Assembly: GCF_000219215.1 (NCBI RefSeq)
Contig: NC_015724.1
Coordinates: 186,001-250,000, forward strand
Source of the DNA: Cupriavidus necator N-1
GTDB lineage: Bacteria > Pseudomonadota > Gammaproteobacteria > Burkholderiales > Burkholderiaceae
Direction: 5' to 3'
Length of the DNA stretch: 64,000 nt
In this document: one piece after another, positions 43,839 through 52,258 of the stretch
Layout of the letters: every line of letters begins with the position of its first letter
Position numbering within the stretch: position 1 is the stretch's first letter
The notes under the pieces: generated by a model
Told to the model about the DNA's origin: nothing
Databases searched by the model: none
What the model saw: the letters and a program-made list of their open reading frames with translations, nothing else
Position numbers and translations under genes: made by a program

Positions 43839-45142
43839 CACGAAGATGCAGCATGCTGAGAGGCAATAGAAGGTATCAATCCGACAAGATTCACCAACCC
43901 GAGATCGCCATATAGCCGCGCCTCCGTCATGAGCTTCCAGCCTCGGTTGCGCCAGCGTTTGAATCGATGTGACCATATTCGCCGCACGATCCAGCGGTCG
44001 AGCCGGTTGAAGATTCTTCGTACGTGGGAGCGTTTGTAATAGTGCCCCCAGCCCCGCAAGATAGGGTTAAGTCGCGCGATCAGATCGCGCGTCCGAAGCG
44101 GGATGCACCGCTTAGTGAGGCGACGAACCTGATCCATCAGCCGCTGGATCGATTTCTCCCGGGGATATGCATACAGCGCCCCGGATCGCGCACCGCTGCG
44201 AATCTTCGCCGCAGGTAGCGAGAGTCGCCGCCCGCGCTTGATCTTGTACCCGAGGAACTCGAATCCAAATTGAACCTGTACGATTCGAGTCTTCTCTGGA
44301 TGCAGTTGTACGCCCAGTGCTGTCAGGATTTTCGTCGCCGCCGCGATCGCGGCGTGCGCTTCGGCTCGGGAGGAACAGGTAATCACCCAGTCATCCGCGT
44401 ACCGCGTAAGCTGATAGCCCCTGCGCCGCATCTCCCGATCAAACGGCGTCAGGAGAATATTACTCAGCAACGGGGATGCGACCCCACCCTGCGGGGTTCC
44501 GCGCTCGCTCGGAAAGAGGCGGCCTTGGCCGAAGCTTCCGGCTTTAAGCATCGCCTTGATCAGCCCCAGCACCCGGCCATCTGCAACGCGCCGGGCAATG
44601 AGCGCCAGTAGTTTGTCATGGTCCACCGACCCAAAGAAGTCCTTGAGATCAGCGTCTACAATCCATTCCCCACCAGCTTCGATTTCCTTCCAGATCTTGC
44701 GCAGAGCGTCGTGTGTCGATCGCCCTCGCCGATACCCGAAGTTGGCATCGTCGAATATCGGTTCAAAGACAGGCTCCAGCCGGTTGAGCAGTGCCTGCTG
44801 ACATACACGGTCGTAAATCGACGGAATGCCAAGCTTGCGGAACTCTCCCGGCTTGCCCACCTTCGGGATCGAGACCTGCCGGACCGGTTGCGGCTGATAG
44901 GTTTGCGCGCGCAATTCCGCCTGCAGGCGACCCAGTTGCTGGTCCGCCTGTTCTGCGAAGGCCGCTACGCTAATCCCATCGATACCGCCACTACCCCGGT
45001 TGGCCCTTACTCGCTCCCAGGCAACCTCCAGATTCTTCCGTTGATAGACCTTGTCAATCAATGAGTGGACTTTCCTTGCCTCCATCGGGTTGATCCAATC
45101 GGACAGTCTCCTCGGACGCGGATGTACGGGTATTTCACTCAT
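43838..45142 (-). CDS. ltrA: Group II intron-encoded reverse transcriptase/maturase
   Basis: A 434-residue intron-encoded protein. RT blocks are in order: RKNLEVAWERVRANRGSGGI, VSIPKVGKPGEFRKLGIPSI, GYRRGRSTHDALRKIWKEI, DLKDFFGSVDHDKLL, GTPQGGVASPLLSNILL, and the catalytic YADD in LTRYADDWVITC near residue 255. The maturase region has LNPILRGWGHYYKRSH. No HNH endonuclease domain follows, as in bacterial classes that use other primers. All catalytic residues are present, so it may support its own intron and possibly help splice the defective outer one. Confidence 0.93.
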   Translation of the reverse strand: MSEIPVHPRPRRLSDWINPMEARKVHSLIDKVYQRKNLEVAWERVRANRGSGGIDGISVAAFAEQADQQLGRLQAELRAQTYQPQPVRQVSIPKVGKPGEFRKLGIPSIYDRVCQQALLNRLEPVFEPIFDDANFGYRRGRSTHDALRKIWKEIEAGGEWIVDADLKDFFGSVDHDKLLALIARRVADGRVLGLIKAMLKAGSFGQGRLFPSERGTPQGGVASPLLSNILLTPFDREMRRRGYQLTRYADDWVITCSSRAEAHAAIAAATKILTALGVQLHPEKTRIVQVQFGFEFLGYKIKRGRRLSLPAAKIRSGARSGALYAYPREKSIQRLMDQVRRLTKRCIPLRTRDLIARLNPILRGWGHYYKRSHVRRIFNRLDRWIVRRIWSHRFKRWRNRGWKLMTEARLYGDLGLVNLVGLIPSIASQHAASS

Positions 45143-45413
45143 GGAACTGATCCTCCTCTGCGCCCTTACTCACTGCCTTCCCGGCTCTTCCCAATCATCT
45201 TCGCCGGCTGCCTTCCCCGACCCAGTTCCGTCGCCGATCTCTCGGTCACGTGGTTTTGGCCACGCTTCAGGTACTACTCAGCCGTCCGACTACTGACACA
45301 GCACCGCTCGCCACTTCGCTCCTCGCTTATAGATACTATGAAGGGCCGCGGGAGGTTAAGCCCCTGGAGTAAAACGAAGATTCGCAGTCTCGTTTCTCCG
45401 AAGGAGCACGCAA
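45143..45413. other. Intron RNA sequence and IS110 boundary
   Basis: No gene is supported. The part next to ltrA probably belongs to intron domains II-IV on the minus strand; the part next to 45414 belongs to the 5' end of the IS110 element. The junction could not be fixed by eye. Confidence 0.4.
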
Positions 45414-46550
45414 ATGAACACGACGCCTAACACAGCCCTTCACGGGCAGAATACGACGATCACCGGCTGGCTGTACATGGCTTTCGAACTGGGCGACAAG
45501 AGCTGGAAGCTGTCGCTAGGCGACGGCGTGCTTGGACCGAGCCGGCATACCTTGGGCGCTGGTGACCTGAATGCAGTCCTGCAAGTGATCGCCAAGGCCA
45601 AGGCTCGCTGCGGCCTGGCGCCGCAAGCCCCGGTGCGCAGTTGCTACGAGGCCGGCCGCGATGGCTTCTGGCTGCACCGCTGGTTGATCGAACAAGGCAT
45701 CGCTAACCTGGTCGTGGATTCGGCCAGCATTGAAGTCAACCGCCGCGCCCGACGCGCCAAGACCGACCGGGTCGACGGCGACAAGCTGCTCTCGATGTTG
45801 ATGCGTTACTACGCCGGCGAGCGGCGCCTGTGGGCAGTCGCGCGAGTCCCGACACCACAGCAGGAAGATGAGCGGCGTTTGCACCGCGAGCTCGGGCGAC
45901 TCAGGCTCGAACGTGCGGCCCACAGCAACCGGATTCGTTCGCTGCTCGTACTGCACAACCTGCGGGTCGCCCACATCGGGGACCGATCCTGGAAGCACTG
46001 GTGGAACGCCCATGGCTCGCAACTGCCCGCTGGCTTGAGTGCCGAGATCGAGCGTGAAGTCGCAAGACTGGCGCTGGTCGAAACGCAGATCAAAACGATC
46101 GAAACCCAGCAGCGCGACGCCGTGAAGGCTGGCACGCAGCCAGCCATCGCGCTGCTCGCGCGGCTCAGGGGGATCGGCCTGGGCAGCTCCTGGCTCCTGA
46201 TCAACGAACTGTTTGGCTGGCGGCGCTTTCACAACCGCCGCGAAGTCGCAGGCTGCCTCGGACTTGCACCGACGCCTTACAGCAGTGGCGAAAGCCAGGT
46301 CGAGCAAGGCATCAGCAAAGCGGGCAACAAACGATCGCGCTGGCTCATGATCGAACTGGCATGGGCCTGGTTACGCTACCAGCCAACGAGTCAGCTCACG
46401 CAATGGTTCAATGAGCGCTTCGCGCGAGGCAGCAAGCGCATGCGTCGCGTCGGTATTGTCGCAGTTGCCCGACGATTGGCAATTGCCCTATGGCGCTATC
46501 TCGAGTACGGCGAGATTCCCCACGGGGCAAGCCTCAAATCAGTACACTGA
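45414..46550 (+). CDS. IS110-family transposase (intact)
   Basis: A 378-residue IS110-family transposase with a good ribosome site (GAAGGAGCACGCAA). DEDD domain: MAFELGDKSWKLSLGDG with its first Asp, SCYEAGRDGFWLHRWL, ASIEVNRRARRAKTDRVDGD. The transposase_20 domain has ALLARLRGIGLGSSWLLINE and EVAGCLGLAPTPYSSGESQ with the serine motif. It lies opposite to the intron reverse transcriptase and splits the inner intron. It is only distantly like the broken IS110 transposase at 41.7-42.7 kb, so two different elements are present. Confidence 0.92.
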   Translation: MNTTPNTALHGQNTTITGWLYMAFELGDKSWKLSLGDGVLGPSRHTLGAGDLNAVLQVIAKAKARCGLAPQAPVRSCYEAGRDGFWLHRWLIEQGIANLVVDSASIEVNRRARRAKTDRVDGDKLLSMLMRYYAGERRLWAVARVPTPQQEDERRLHRELGRLRLERAAHSNRIRSLLVLHNLRVAHIGDRSWKHWWNAHGSQLPAGLSAEIEREVARLALVETQIKTIETQQRDAVKAGTQPAIALLARLRGIGLGSSWLLINELFGWRRFHNRREVAGCLGLAPTPYSSGESQVEQGISKAGNKRSRWLMIELAWAWLRYQPTSQLTQWFNERFARGSKRMRRVGIVAVARRLAIALWRYLEYGEIPHGASLKSVH

Positions 46551-47750
46551 GGTAATTCCGATCTAAGCATGGAGAGCGAAGCGGTACGATAGCAGGTCAG
46601 CGCGCCCGTAAGTGAGCCGGGCTACCCCCTGCGGGTAGCCGTCCTTATAGATGGGGCGCGCCAAGGTAACAGGGGTAGTTCCAGCGCTTTGCGCACGTGG
46701 TATGTGGTGCCCGGCCTTTGCGCCGGCACGGATAGAAGGTTGTCCGGGCAGCAAGCCCGACACTGAAAGACCCCGACCTCGATTTCGCGCCGCTTCAGTC
46801 CCCGCAAACGAAAAGTATTGGGCTTGCAAGGAGAGAGTATCGCGCCAGACATCCCTATACTGAAATCCAATACTGGATCGGGGGTTGACACCCTCGCCCT
46901 CATAGAAGGCTCACTTCCCGCGGTGCCACCCGCGGACTGTGCCAGTTCTCCTGAGGTCACACGCTGTTCTTCCGTACCGTGCCGCCCGCAAACACCTTGG
47001 TGCAGTGGGTGGATGAGAACGCCTTCGCCTCCATAGTGCAGGCTCGACCTTGCCCCACCTTTGGCCGACCGGTTCGTCATTGGGGCAGCCCCCTCGACTA
47101 CGGCCTGGTACTTCTCCTCATGCCCTTCGGATTCCACCTCGCGATGGACACCCTGCCCTCCGGAGTACTGCGAGCTGGTGGCTCCAGGTCAGCCTTGGCA
47201 GTGTCCGGCTCTCGCCTGCGTGCCCGTTTAGGCTTCTCCATACCTTTCCACCTCTCCCCGGCCAGCGAGGCATTACCCCCGCTTTCGGATATAGCGCCCC
47301 TCATCCGAGCGCCAGAGGGACTTCAACCCTCCTGAACAACGCGCTGCTCAGCGCACACTACGGCGGAGTCTGACTTCTCCCGTCCGTTCATCATCGGCTT
47401 CGGCTCCTCGCCTTCCCGACGCGGACCAGCCCATGCTGCGACTGGCCAGACGAGAGATCTCCCGGTTCCCGCGCAAAGAGCGTCCGTGCGTGCCAGGGTC
47501 TTCGACCACGCCGGATCGGAGGGGCGCTCGCGCTCGCGCGCCCCTCCGTGTTGCCTTCCGCGTTCTGAACCGCGTCGGCATCCGGAATTTCACAACTATC
47601 GCGGCTCAATGGCTGGCCCGCACGTTCCCCTACCGACGCTTCGCCGACCACCTCGCGGCGCCCTGCGCACGGCTCGGGGCCGATGTGGTTCGCTATTCCT
47701 TCATCGTAGTGGACTTGCACCACCTACTCCTTGCCGGTCTCCCGGCGCAC
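46551..47750. other. Group II intron 5' RNA domains (no protein gene)
   Basis: Minus-strand sequence here holds two intron starts (about 47750 and 47356) and domain I motifs. Frames on the plus strand, such as 46979-47335, resemble the spurious hypothetical proteins often called opposite intron RNA and are not accepted as genes. A hairpin GGCTACCC/GGGTAGCC is at 46618-46641. Confidence 0.5.
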
Positions 47751-48791
47751 TCAGAACTTGTGGCGCAGTCCAACGCCAAAAGTGTTCCCGGTGGCGGCGG
47801 TCGTCAGTTTGTCGTAGAGATAGTTGGCATATACGTCGGTGCGCTTGGAGAAATTGTAGCTATAGCCAATCCCTGCAGTGGTACGGTTGAAGTCAGCCAG
47901 GGTTTTACGATCGTTCTTCGTCCACACGTAGCTGGCGTTGAGCTGGCCGGGTCCGAGCGGGGCCGAGACCCCGGCTTGATAAGTATATGTGCGTAATTCG
48001 GATTGCCCGTTCTTTGTCATGTTGAAGGTGCCGAACAGTTTCAGCACCTTGAAATCGTAGGAGGCTCCGGCGAACATGACCTTCTGGCTGGGTTCGAATG
48101 CCGTGATGGCCGTTCCTGTTTTCGTGTGATTGCCGCCGACGGCCACATCGAGCGGGCCGCCCTGGTATCGGATGAATCCGCCAACATTGTTGGTGCCATT
48201 GTTATTGGCCGCCTCGCCGAGTCCGTAGATTAACTGGACGCTGAAGCCGGCCATGGTTGGCGAGATGTAGCGCGCCGCGTTGCTCCAGCCGGTATCGCCA
48301 TGAATCAGCCGCCCGAAATTCGGAGTCCAGTTCTGGACGTTCAGCGGTGAGAAGCGCGTTGAACCGGCGAACGGATTGAATAGCGTCGTCAGATAGAGCA
48401 GGGGAGTGGAATTTCTCCCGAGCCTGAGTTCGCCGAACTTGTCTGAAGACAGGCCTACATAGGCACTGCGTGCAAAAAAGGAGTCGGTCGCGCTGCGGCC
48501 AGCCTCGCCCGTGTCGGAGCGGAAAAAGCTCTCAAGGGCAAACACGGTGCTCAGGCCGCCGCCAAGGTCCTCCTCTCCGGACATCCCCCAGAAGGGGGTG
48601 GTCTCGCCACCGTTATCGAGCTGCCATGAGCTGTATGCCGTGCCGCTTGGCTTGATGCTGCCGATATAGGTATCGATCAGCCCGTAGAGTCGAACGCCGC
48701 CATTGGCAGCATGTGCCGTGGCCGATGCACCCAGGCAGGTCAGCAATGCAATGGTCAGCTGGCTCTTAAGGCAATGACTTGCTTTCAACAT
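47751..48791 (-). CDS. Gram-negative general porin (OmpC/Omp38 type)
   Basis: A 346-residue trimeric-porin homolog. The start at 48791 follows GAGAGGAGAGG. The signal peptide (MLKASHCLKSQLTIALLTCL, cleavage near AHA) precedes NGGVRLYGLIDTYIGSIKPS. Typical beta-proteobacterial porin segments are GMSGEEDLGGGLSTVFALES, RSAYVGLSSDKFGELRLGR and the terminal NTFGVGLRHKF with final Phe. The group II intron start abuts its stop codon, so the coding region is complete but its transcript now runs into the intron nest. Confidence 0.92.
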   Translation of the reverse strand: MLKASHCLKSQLTIALLTCLGASATAHAANGGVRLYGLIDTYIGSIKPSGTAYSSWQLDNGGETTPFWGMSGEEDLGGGLSTVFALESFFRSDTGEAGRSATDSFFARSAYVGLSSDKFGELRLGRNSTPLLYLTTLFNPFAGSTRFSPLNVQNWTPNFGRLIHGDTGWSNAARYISPTMAGFSVQLIYGLGEAANNNGTNNVGGFIRYQGGPLDVAVGGNHTKTGTAITAFEPSQKVMFAGASYDFKVLKLFGTFNMTKNGQSELRTYTYQAGVSAPLGPGQLNASYVWTKNDRKTLADFNRTTAGIGYSYNFSKRTDVYANYLYDKLTTAATGNTFGVGLRHKF

Positions 48792-48963
48792 CCTCTCCTC
48801 TCTTGTTATGACTGCGAAGGGCACACAGGCCTGGAGCGCCGCGTCCGCTTCGGACCACTGGTTCTATGCATCGTGGGGAATCAAGCGTCCATTTACGGAC
48901 CCTGGTATTGCTTCGTTTGCACGTCAGGGCCTGCTGGCATGGCAGCGCAGGCGAGATACGCTT

Positions 48964-49902
48964 CTACTGCGTACTGCCCCGATAAGCCTCGTCACGAACT
49001 ACCGGGTTGCGCAGAATCCCCAGTCCGTCGATCTCCACCTCCACTTGGTCACCCGGCCGCATGTGTACAAGCCCGGGCACCTTGAACAGGCCGTATTGAC
49101 GGGACATATCCCGGCCTTCCACGTCGTCCGGCTGCGGTTTGAGCGCACCGGGCGTACCCATCGCAATCAGGTCGCCGGGCCGCAGCTTGTAGCCTTGGCT
49201 CAGGTAACTGATCACCCTGGCGACGTCAAACAGCATGTCGTCAAGCGGCGCGCGCTGGCGCACAACCCCATTGATCCGGGTCAGCACCGCGTGCTTTGCC
49301 GGATCGCCGAACTCGTCGCTGGTCATCAGCCACGGCCCGTACGATCCCGATGCTTCGAAGTTCTTCCCGAGGCCGAATTGCCGGTTGTGCACTTGATACT
49401 CGCGCACAGAGCCTTCGTTGAGGCAGGTGTATCCCGCCACGTGTTCCATCGCCCGTTGCGCGGGGATGTAGCGTCCGGGCTTGCCGATGATGACGGCCAG
49501 CTCACCCTCGTAGTCGAACGCACGCGCAATGGATTCTGGCGGGGCGACGATCGGTTCGTCCGCGCCGACGTAGGATGCCGGCATCCGCATGAAGAGGTGG
49601 GGATAGTCGGCGTTGGTCTGAAGCCCTGTCTCTGCAACGTGGCTCTTGAAGTTCAGAGCAAGCGCCCACATGGCATTCGGGCGGTCGAGGAACGGTTTGA
49701 GCGTGACCGCAGCCAGTGCGCGATCACCCTGCACGCCTTGCGCCGCGTCGCGCAGGCGCGCAAGTCCGTGCTCCAGTTCCAGGATCGCGATAAGACCTGT
49801 GGGCAGTTCCGGTGCGATATCGGAAACGGCAACATAATGAGTCGGGCTGGTGATGACGCCAAGCGCGGTTGCACCGCCTTCCGCATAAGCAATGATTTTC
49901 AT
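48964..49902 (-). CDS. FAH-family hydrolase
   Basis: A 312-residue FAH-family enzyme: LNFKSHVAETGLQTN replaces the more common VGVNYxxH motif, acidic ligands lie in AFDYEGELAVIIGKPGR, and GDLIAMGTPGALKPQPDD replaces the usual TGTPAGVG. These changes set it apart from the other two FAH proteins in the window. It shares strand with the porin (172-bp gap) and may be co-expressed with it. The substrate is probably an acylpyruvate or hydroxy-diene acid but cannot be named. Confidence 0.87.
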   Translation of the reverse strand: MKIIAYAEGGATALGVITSPTHYVAVSDIAPELPTGLIAILELEHGLARLRDAAQGVQGDRALAAVTLKPFLDRPNAMWALALNFKSHVAETGLQTNADYPHLFMRMPASYVGADEPIVAPPESIARAFDYEGELAVIIGKPGRYIPAQRAMEHVAGYTCLNEGSVREYQVHNRQFGLGKNFEASGSYGPWLMTSDEFGDPAKHAVLTRINGVVRQRAPLDDMLFDVARVISYLSQGYKLRPGDLIAMGTPGALKPQPDDVEGRDMSRQYGLFKVPGLVHMRPGDQVEVEIDGLGILRNPVVRDEAYRGSTQ

Positions 49903-50257
49903 GATCAGATCCAGTTCATTGGCGTTGCAGTCGAAGTGAGACAGGCGGATGCACTCTTGTCTCCTCGCTCTTCTTGCACGCCTCGTGTGAGGTTCAAGCC
50001 TAAGCGGGCATCGGCCGATCGACGTGAACGGATAGCCCGCAGGTTTAACCTCCAGTCCGAAAATTTCCTGAACGGGTGTTAAACGCGGCCAGGCACGCCC
50101 TAGACTTCCATGGCCTCTCGTGGCTTGACGAAGGGAGCTTGCGCTGCGTGATGTCGGGCGTGCCCCTGCGCCGACCAGACACGAGTCCCTTCCCAGGGGA
50201 CAGACACGCTATGCAATTTATTCACTGACAGAAACAAGACATCCGGGAGATGGTCCG
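49903..50257. promoter_or_regulatory. Divergent promoter region with spaced inverted repeat
   Basis: No gene is supported in this 355-bp gap between divergent FAH and cupin genes. GTTTAAC at 50043-50049 and GTTAAAC at 50078-50084 are inverted copies with centres 35 bp apart, a spacing that could suit a dimeric or looping regulator. Confidence 0.35.
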
Positions 50258-50806
50258 ATGAAGAGGATTCGGCGCGTGGTGACAGGTTCGCTGAATGGAA
50301 AGGCGGTTATCGCCTCCGACGTAGAAGTGCCCGAGCTTGCGTTGGCCCTTGCGGGCGGCGTTACCACGGTGCGCCTGTGCGGGGCGGCGACACCACCTGC
50401 AGTCCCCAACTCGGGGGAGTTGACCCAAGCGCCGAAGTTTTCTCCCCCGCCGGGCGGATATCACTTCTCGATCTTCAGCGTGCCCCCGATGAGCGAAGTC
50501 GTGGCTGCTGAGCCTGCGGCCGACATCGAGAATGCCAGGGAGGAGTGGGAGCGGGAGATTCCAGGCCTGTTGGAACTGATGGATCCGGACGTGCCGGGAA
50601 TGCATGCGACCACGTCGATCGATTTTGTCGTCGTTCTCAGTGGAGCGATCACGCTTGAGCTCGACAGTGGTGTCGCGACGGTATTGCACGCTGGAGATAC
50701 GCTGGTCCAGAACGGGGTACGCCACCGCTGGATGAACCACGGGACCGAGCGGGCCTGGATCGCTGCTGTGGTGCTCGGTACAGAACTCTCGACGCGGAAA
50801 ACCTGA
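50258..50806 (+). CDS. Cupin-domain protein
   Basis: A 182-residue single-cupin protein. The cupin core is at about 115-175: TSIDFVVVLSGAITLELDSG, then LHAGDTLVQNGVRHRWMNHG. Relatives occur beside aromatic catabolic genes, as small dioxygenase-like proteins or ligand sensors. The first His pair of classic cupins is not obvious, so metal binding is uncertain. It precedes the formamidase-like gene on the same strand (204-bp gap). Confidence 0.8.
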   Translation: MKRIRRVVTGSLNGKAVIASDVEVPELALALAGGVTTVRLCGAATPPAVPNSGELTQAPKFSPPPGGYHFSIFSVPPMSEVVAAEPAADIENAREEWEREIPGLLELMDPDVPGMHATTSIDFVVVLSGAITLELDSGVATVLHAGDTLVQNGVRHRWMNHGTERAWIAAVVLGTELSTRKT

Positions 50807-51010
50807 TCGGCAGGCGTCAAATTCAGACGATCTGAACAGCGAACCGACGCGCCGATTAGTGGCTGGCGCGCCTCCACGAGTACTGTACTCATCGAACGCA
50901 ACTCGCGACATCGTCCAGTCTTCCGTGGGCGATGCGAGTGAGTGTGGTACGACGCCGGCACGCCGACATCGGCAGGATTCGGGCAAACAGAACTGGGGGT
51001 AGGTAGGCAA

Positions 51011-52246
51011 ATGACTGCAGGGAAAATCATCATCGACCAAGCGAATGATTTTGATGCTGCCGATGGCTCGGCGCGCGATGAAATTCGCCGGTTCGCAGGC
51101 GATGGCGGCACCGATCGCAGCCGGCGTGGCTTGCTGAAGCTGGCTGGTATCGGTGGGGCCTCAATGATTCTGGGCGGCAGAGCCCATGCGGCATCTGGAA
51201 TCGAAGGTGAGCGGGACGGGGCGCGCGTTTTTGACCCGAACCGGCATGGCAAGGTTCACACGCTGCCCTCGACGCCGGAGACGGTGCGCGTTGGCGAGAT
51301 GGACCCTGCGGTGCAGTCGGTGCTCGAGATTGAATCGGGCGACGTGGTTCATTACCAGAACACCTGGGTGCATTGGGGCAACGAAGCCAAGTTCGGAATG
51401 TCCTTCGCTGAGCGCAACGTGATTCGCAAGCGGTATCCTCAGGGTCCCCAATCGCTGGTTGGTCCAGTGAGTATCAAAGGTGCGGTGCCGGGCGATGTGA
51501 TCGAGTGCAGGATGATCCGGTTGCGTCCGATCGACTGGGGTTGGAACTCGACCGTCAGGGGCATGGGCGCGTTACCCGGGGATTTCCAGGAGCCGTATCT
51601 GCACTATTTCCGGTTCGACGCCGAGCGGCGATTTGCTGAATTCGCTCCCGGCGTACTCATTCCGCTGGCGCCAACGCAAGGCGCCATCGCCGCTCAGCCG
51701 GCAGGCGACAAGCCGACGAGTGCGTTGTTGCTCGGTGCATATGGGGGCAATCTTTCGCTTGCGAGTCTGGTCGAGGGTACGTCACTGTTCGTCTCGGTGG
51801 AGGTGCCCGGCGCCAAGATGTGGACCGGGGACTCGAATGCCGCGCAAGGAGATGGTGTCGTTAACCAGACTGGCATTGAGTCCGCGATGGAAGACCTGCG
51901 GATTCAATACGTGCTGCACAAGCGGGTCGCGCTGAACGCGCCGCTGGCCGAAACGCCGACGCATTGGATCGTACTCGGAGCAGGCCCCACCCTTGAGGAA
52001 GCGCTGACAGCAGCTCTGCGACAGATGATCGGGTGGATCAGCGCGGCAACTGCCCTTTCCTGGCACGATGTCTATGCGCTTTGCAGTATCGAAGGTAGTT
52101 TTCGGGTGACTCAATACGCAAATCAGACGAACAGCAACTACAGCTTCCCGTCACCTAAAGTCATTCATGCCACGTTGCCCAAGCGCATCTTCAGCGCTGA
52201 GCGACAGACGAAGATTTCGCGCTCCCTTCGACCTCAGAATTCTTAA
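51011..52246 (+). CDS. Acetamidase/formamidase-family protein with Tat signal
   Basis: A 411-residue FmdA/AmdA-family protein starting at the ATG at 51011. The N-terminus carries a twin-arginine signal (DRSRRGLLKLAGIGGASMIL near residues 36-55, cleavage near AHA), which cytosolic formamidases lack. The body has LEIESGDVVHYQN, LVGPVSIKGAVPGDVIECRM and GGNLSLASLVEGTSLFVSVE. The family hydrolyses short amides. Here it would act folded in the periplasm. The gene is followed within 13 bp by an MFS gene, so uptake of the product is a reasonable guess. Confidence 0.85.
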   Translation: MTAGKIIIDQANDFDAADGSARDEIRRFAGDGGTDRSRRGLLKLAGIGGASMILGGRAHAASGIEGERDGARVFDPNRHGKVHTLPSTPETVRVGEMDPAVQSVLEIESGDVVHYQNTWVHWGNEAKFGMSFAERNVIRKRYPQGPQSLVGPVSIKGAVPGDVIECRMIRLRPIDWGWNSTVRGMGALPGDFQEPYLHYFRFDAERRFAEFAPGVLIPLAPTQGAIAAQPAGDKPTSALLLGAYGGNLSLASLVEGTSLFVSVEVPGAKMWTGDSNAAQGDGVVNQTGIESAMEDLRIQYVLHKRVALNAPLAETPTHWIVLGAGPTLEEALTAALRQMIGWISAATALSWHDVYALCSIEGSFRVTQYANQTNSNYSFPSPKVIHATLPKRIFSAERQTKISRSLRPQNS

Positions 52247-52258
52247 ATCAAGGCACTA

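Larger units (their letters stand above)
43760..47356 (-). mobile_element. Inner group II intron carrying intact reverse transcriptase
   Basis: A second GTGCG-type start on the minus strand at about 47356 (GTGCGCTGAGCAGCGCG) is followed by GGAGGGTTGAAGTCCCTC, again a domain I hallmark. The ltrA gene is at 43838-45142, domain V at 43805-43838, and a GC-rich stem ending CCTCCGACCC at about 43760 could be domain VI and the 3' end. An IS110 element interrupts the intron upstream of ltrA. Exact ends are uncertain. Confidence 0.45.
41350..47750 (-). mobile_element. Nested group II introns and IS110 elements (outer intron)
   Basis: Minus-strand reading suggests an outer group II intron. It starts with GTGCGCCGGG at 47750, directly after the porin TGA, and has a GGTGGTGCAAGTCCACT motif typical of domain I about 35 bases in. 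Domain V is at 42799-42831. Its domain VI and 3' end (GTGCGGGGGTGCTCAGTAAT to CCTACCGCGAT) are at 41350-41391, separated from domain V by an IS110 element. Inside lies a second intron with an intact reverse transcriptase, and a second IS110. Boundaries come from motif reading and are approximate. Confidence 0.55.

Noticed and set aside
46979..47335. Hypothetical protein of 118 residues in the intron region
   Set aside because: It is antisense to group II intron RNA; such frames are often called as proteins but come from conserved RNA structure.
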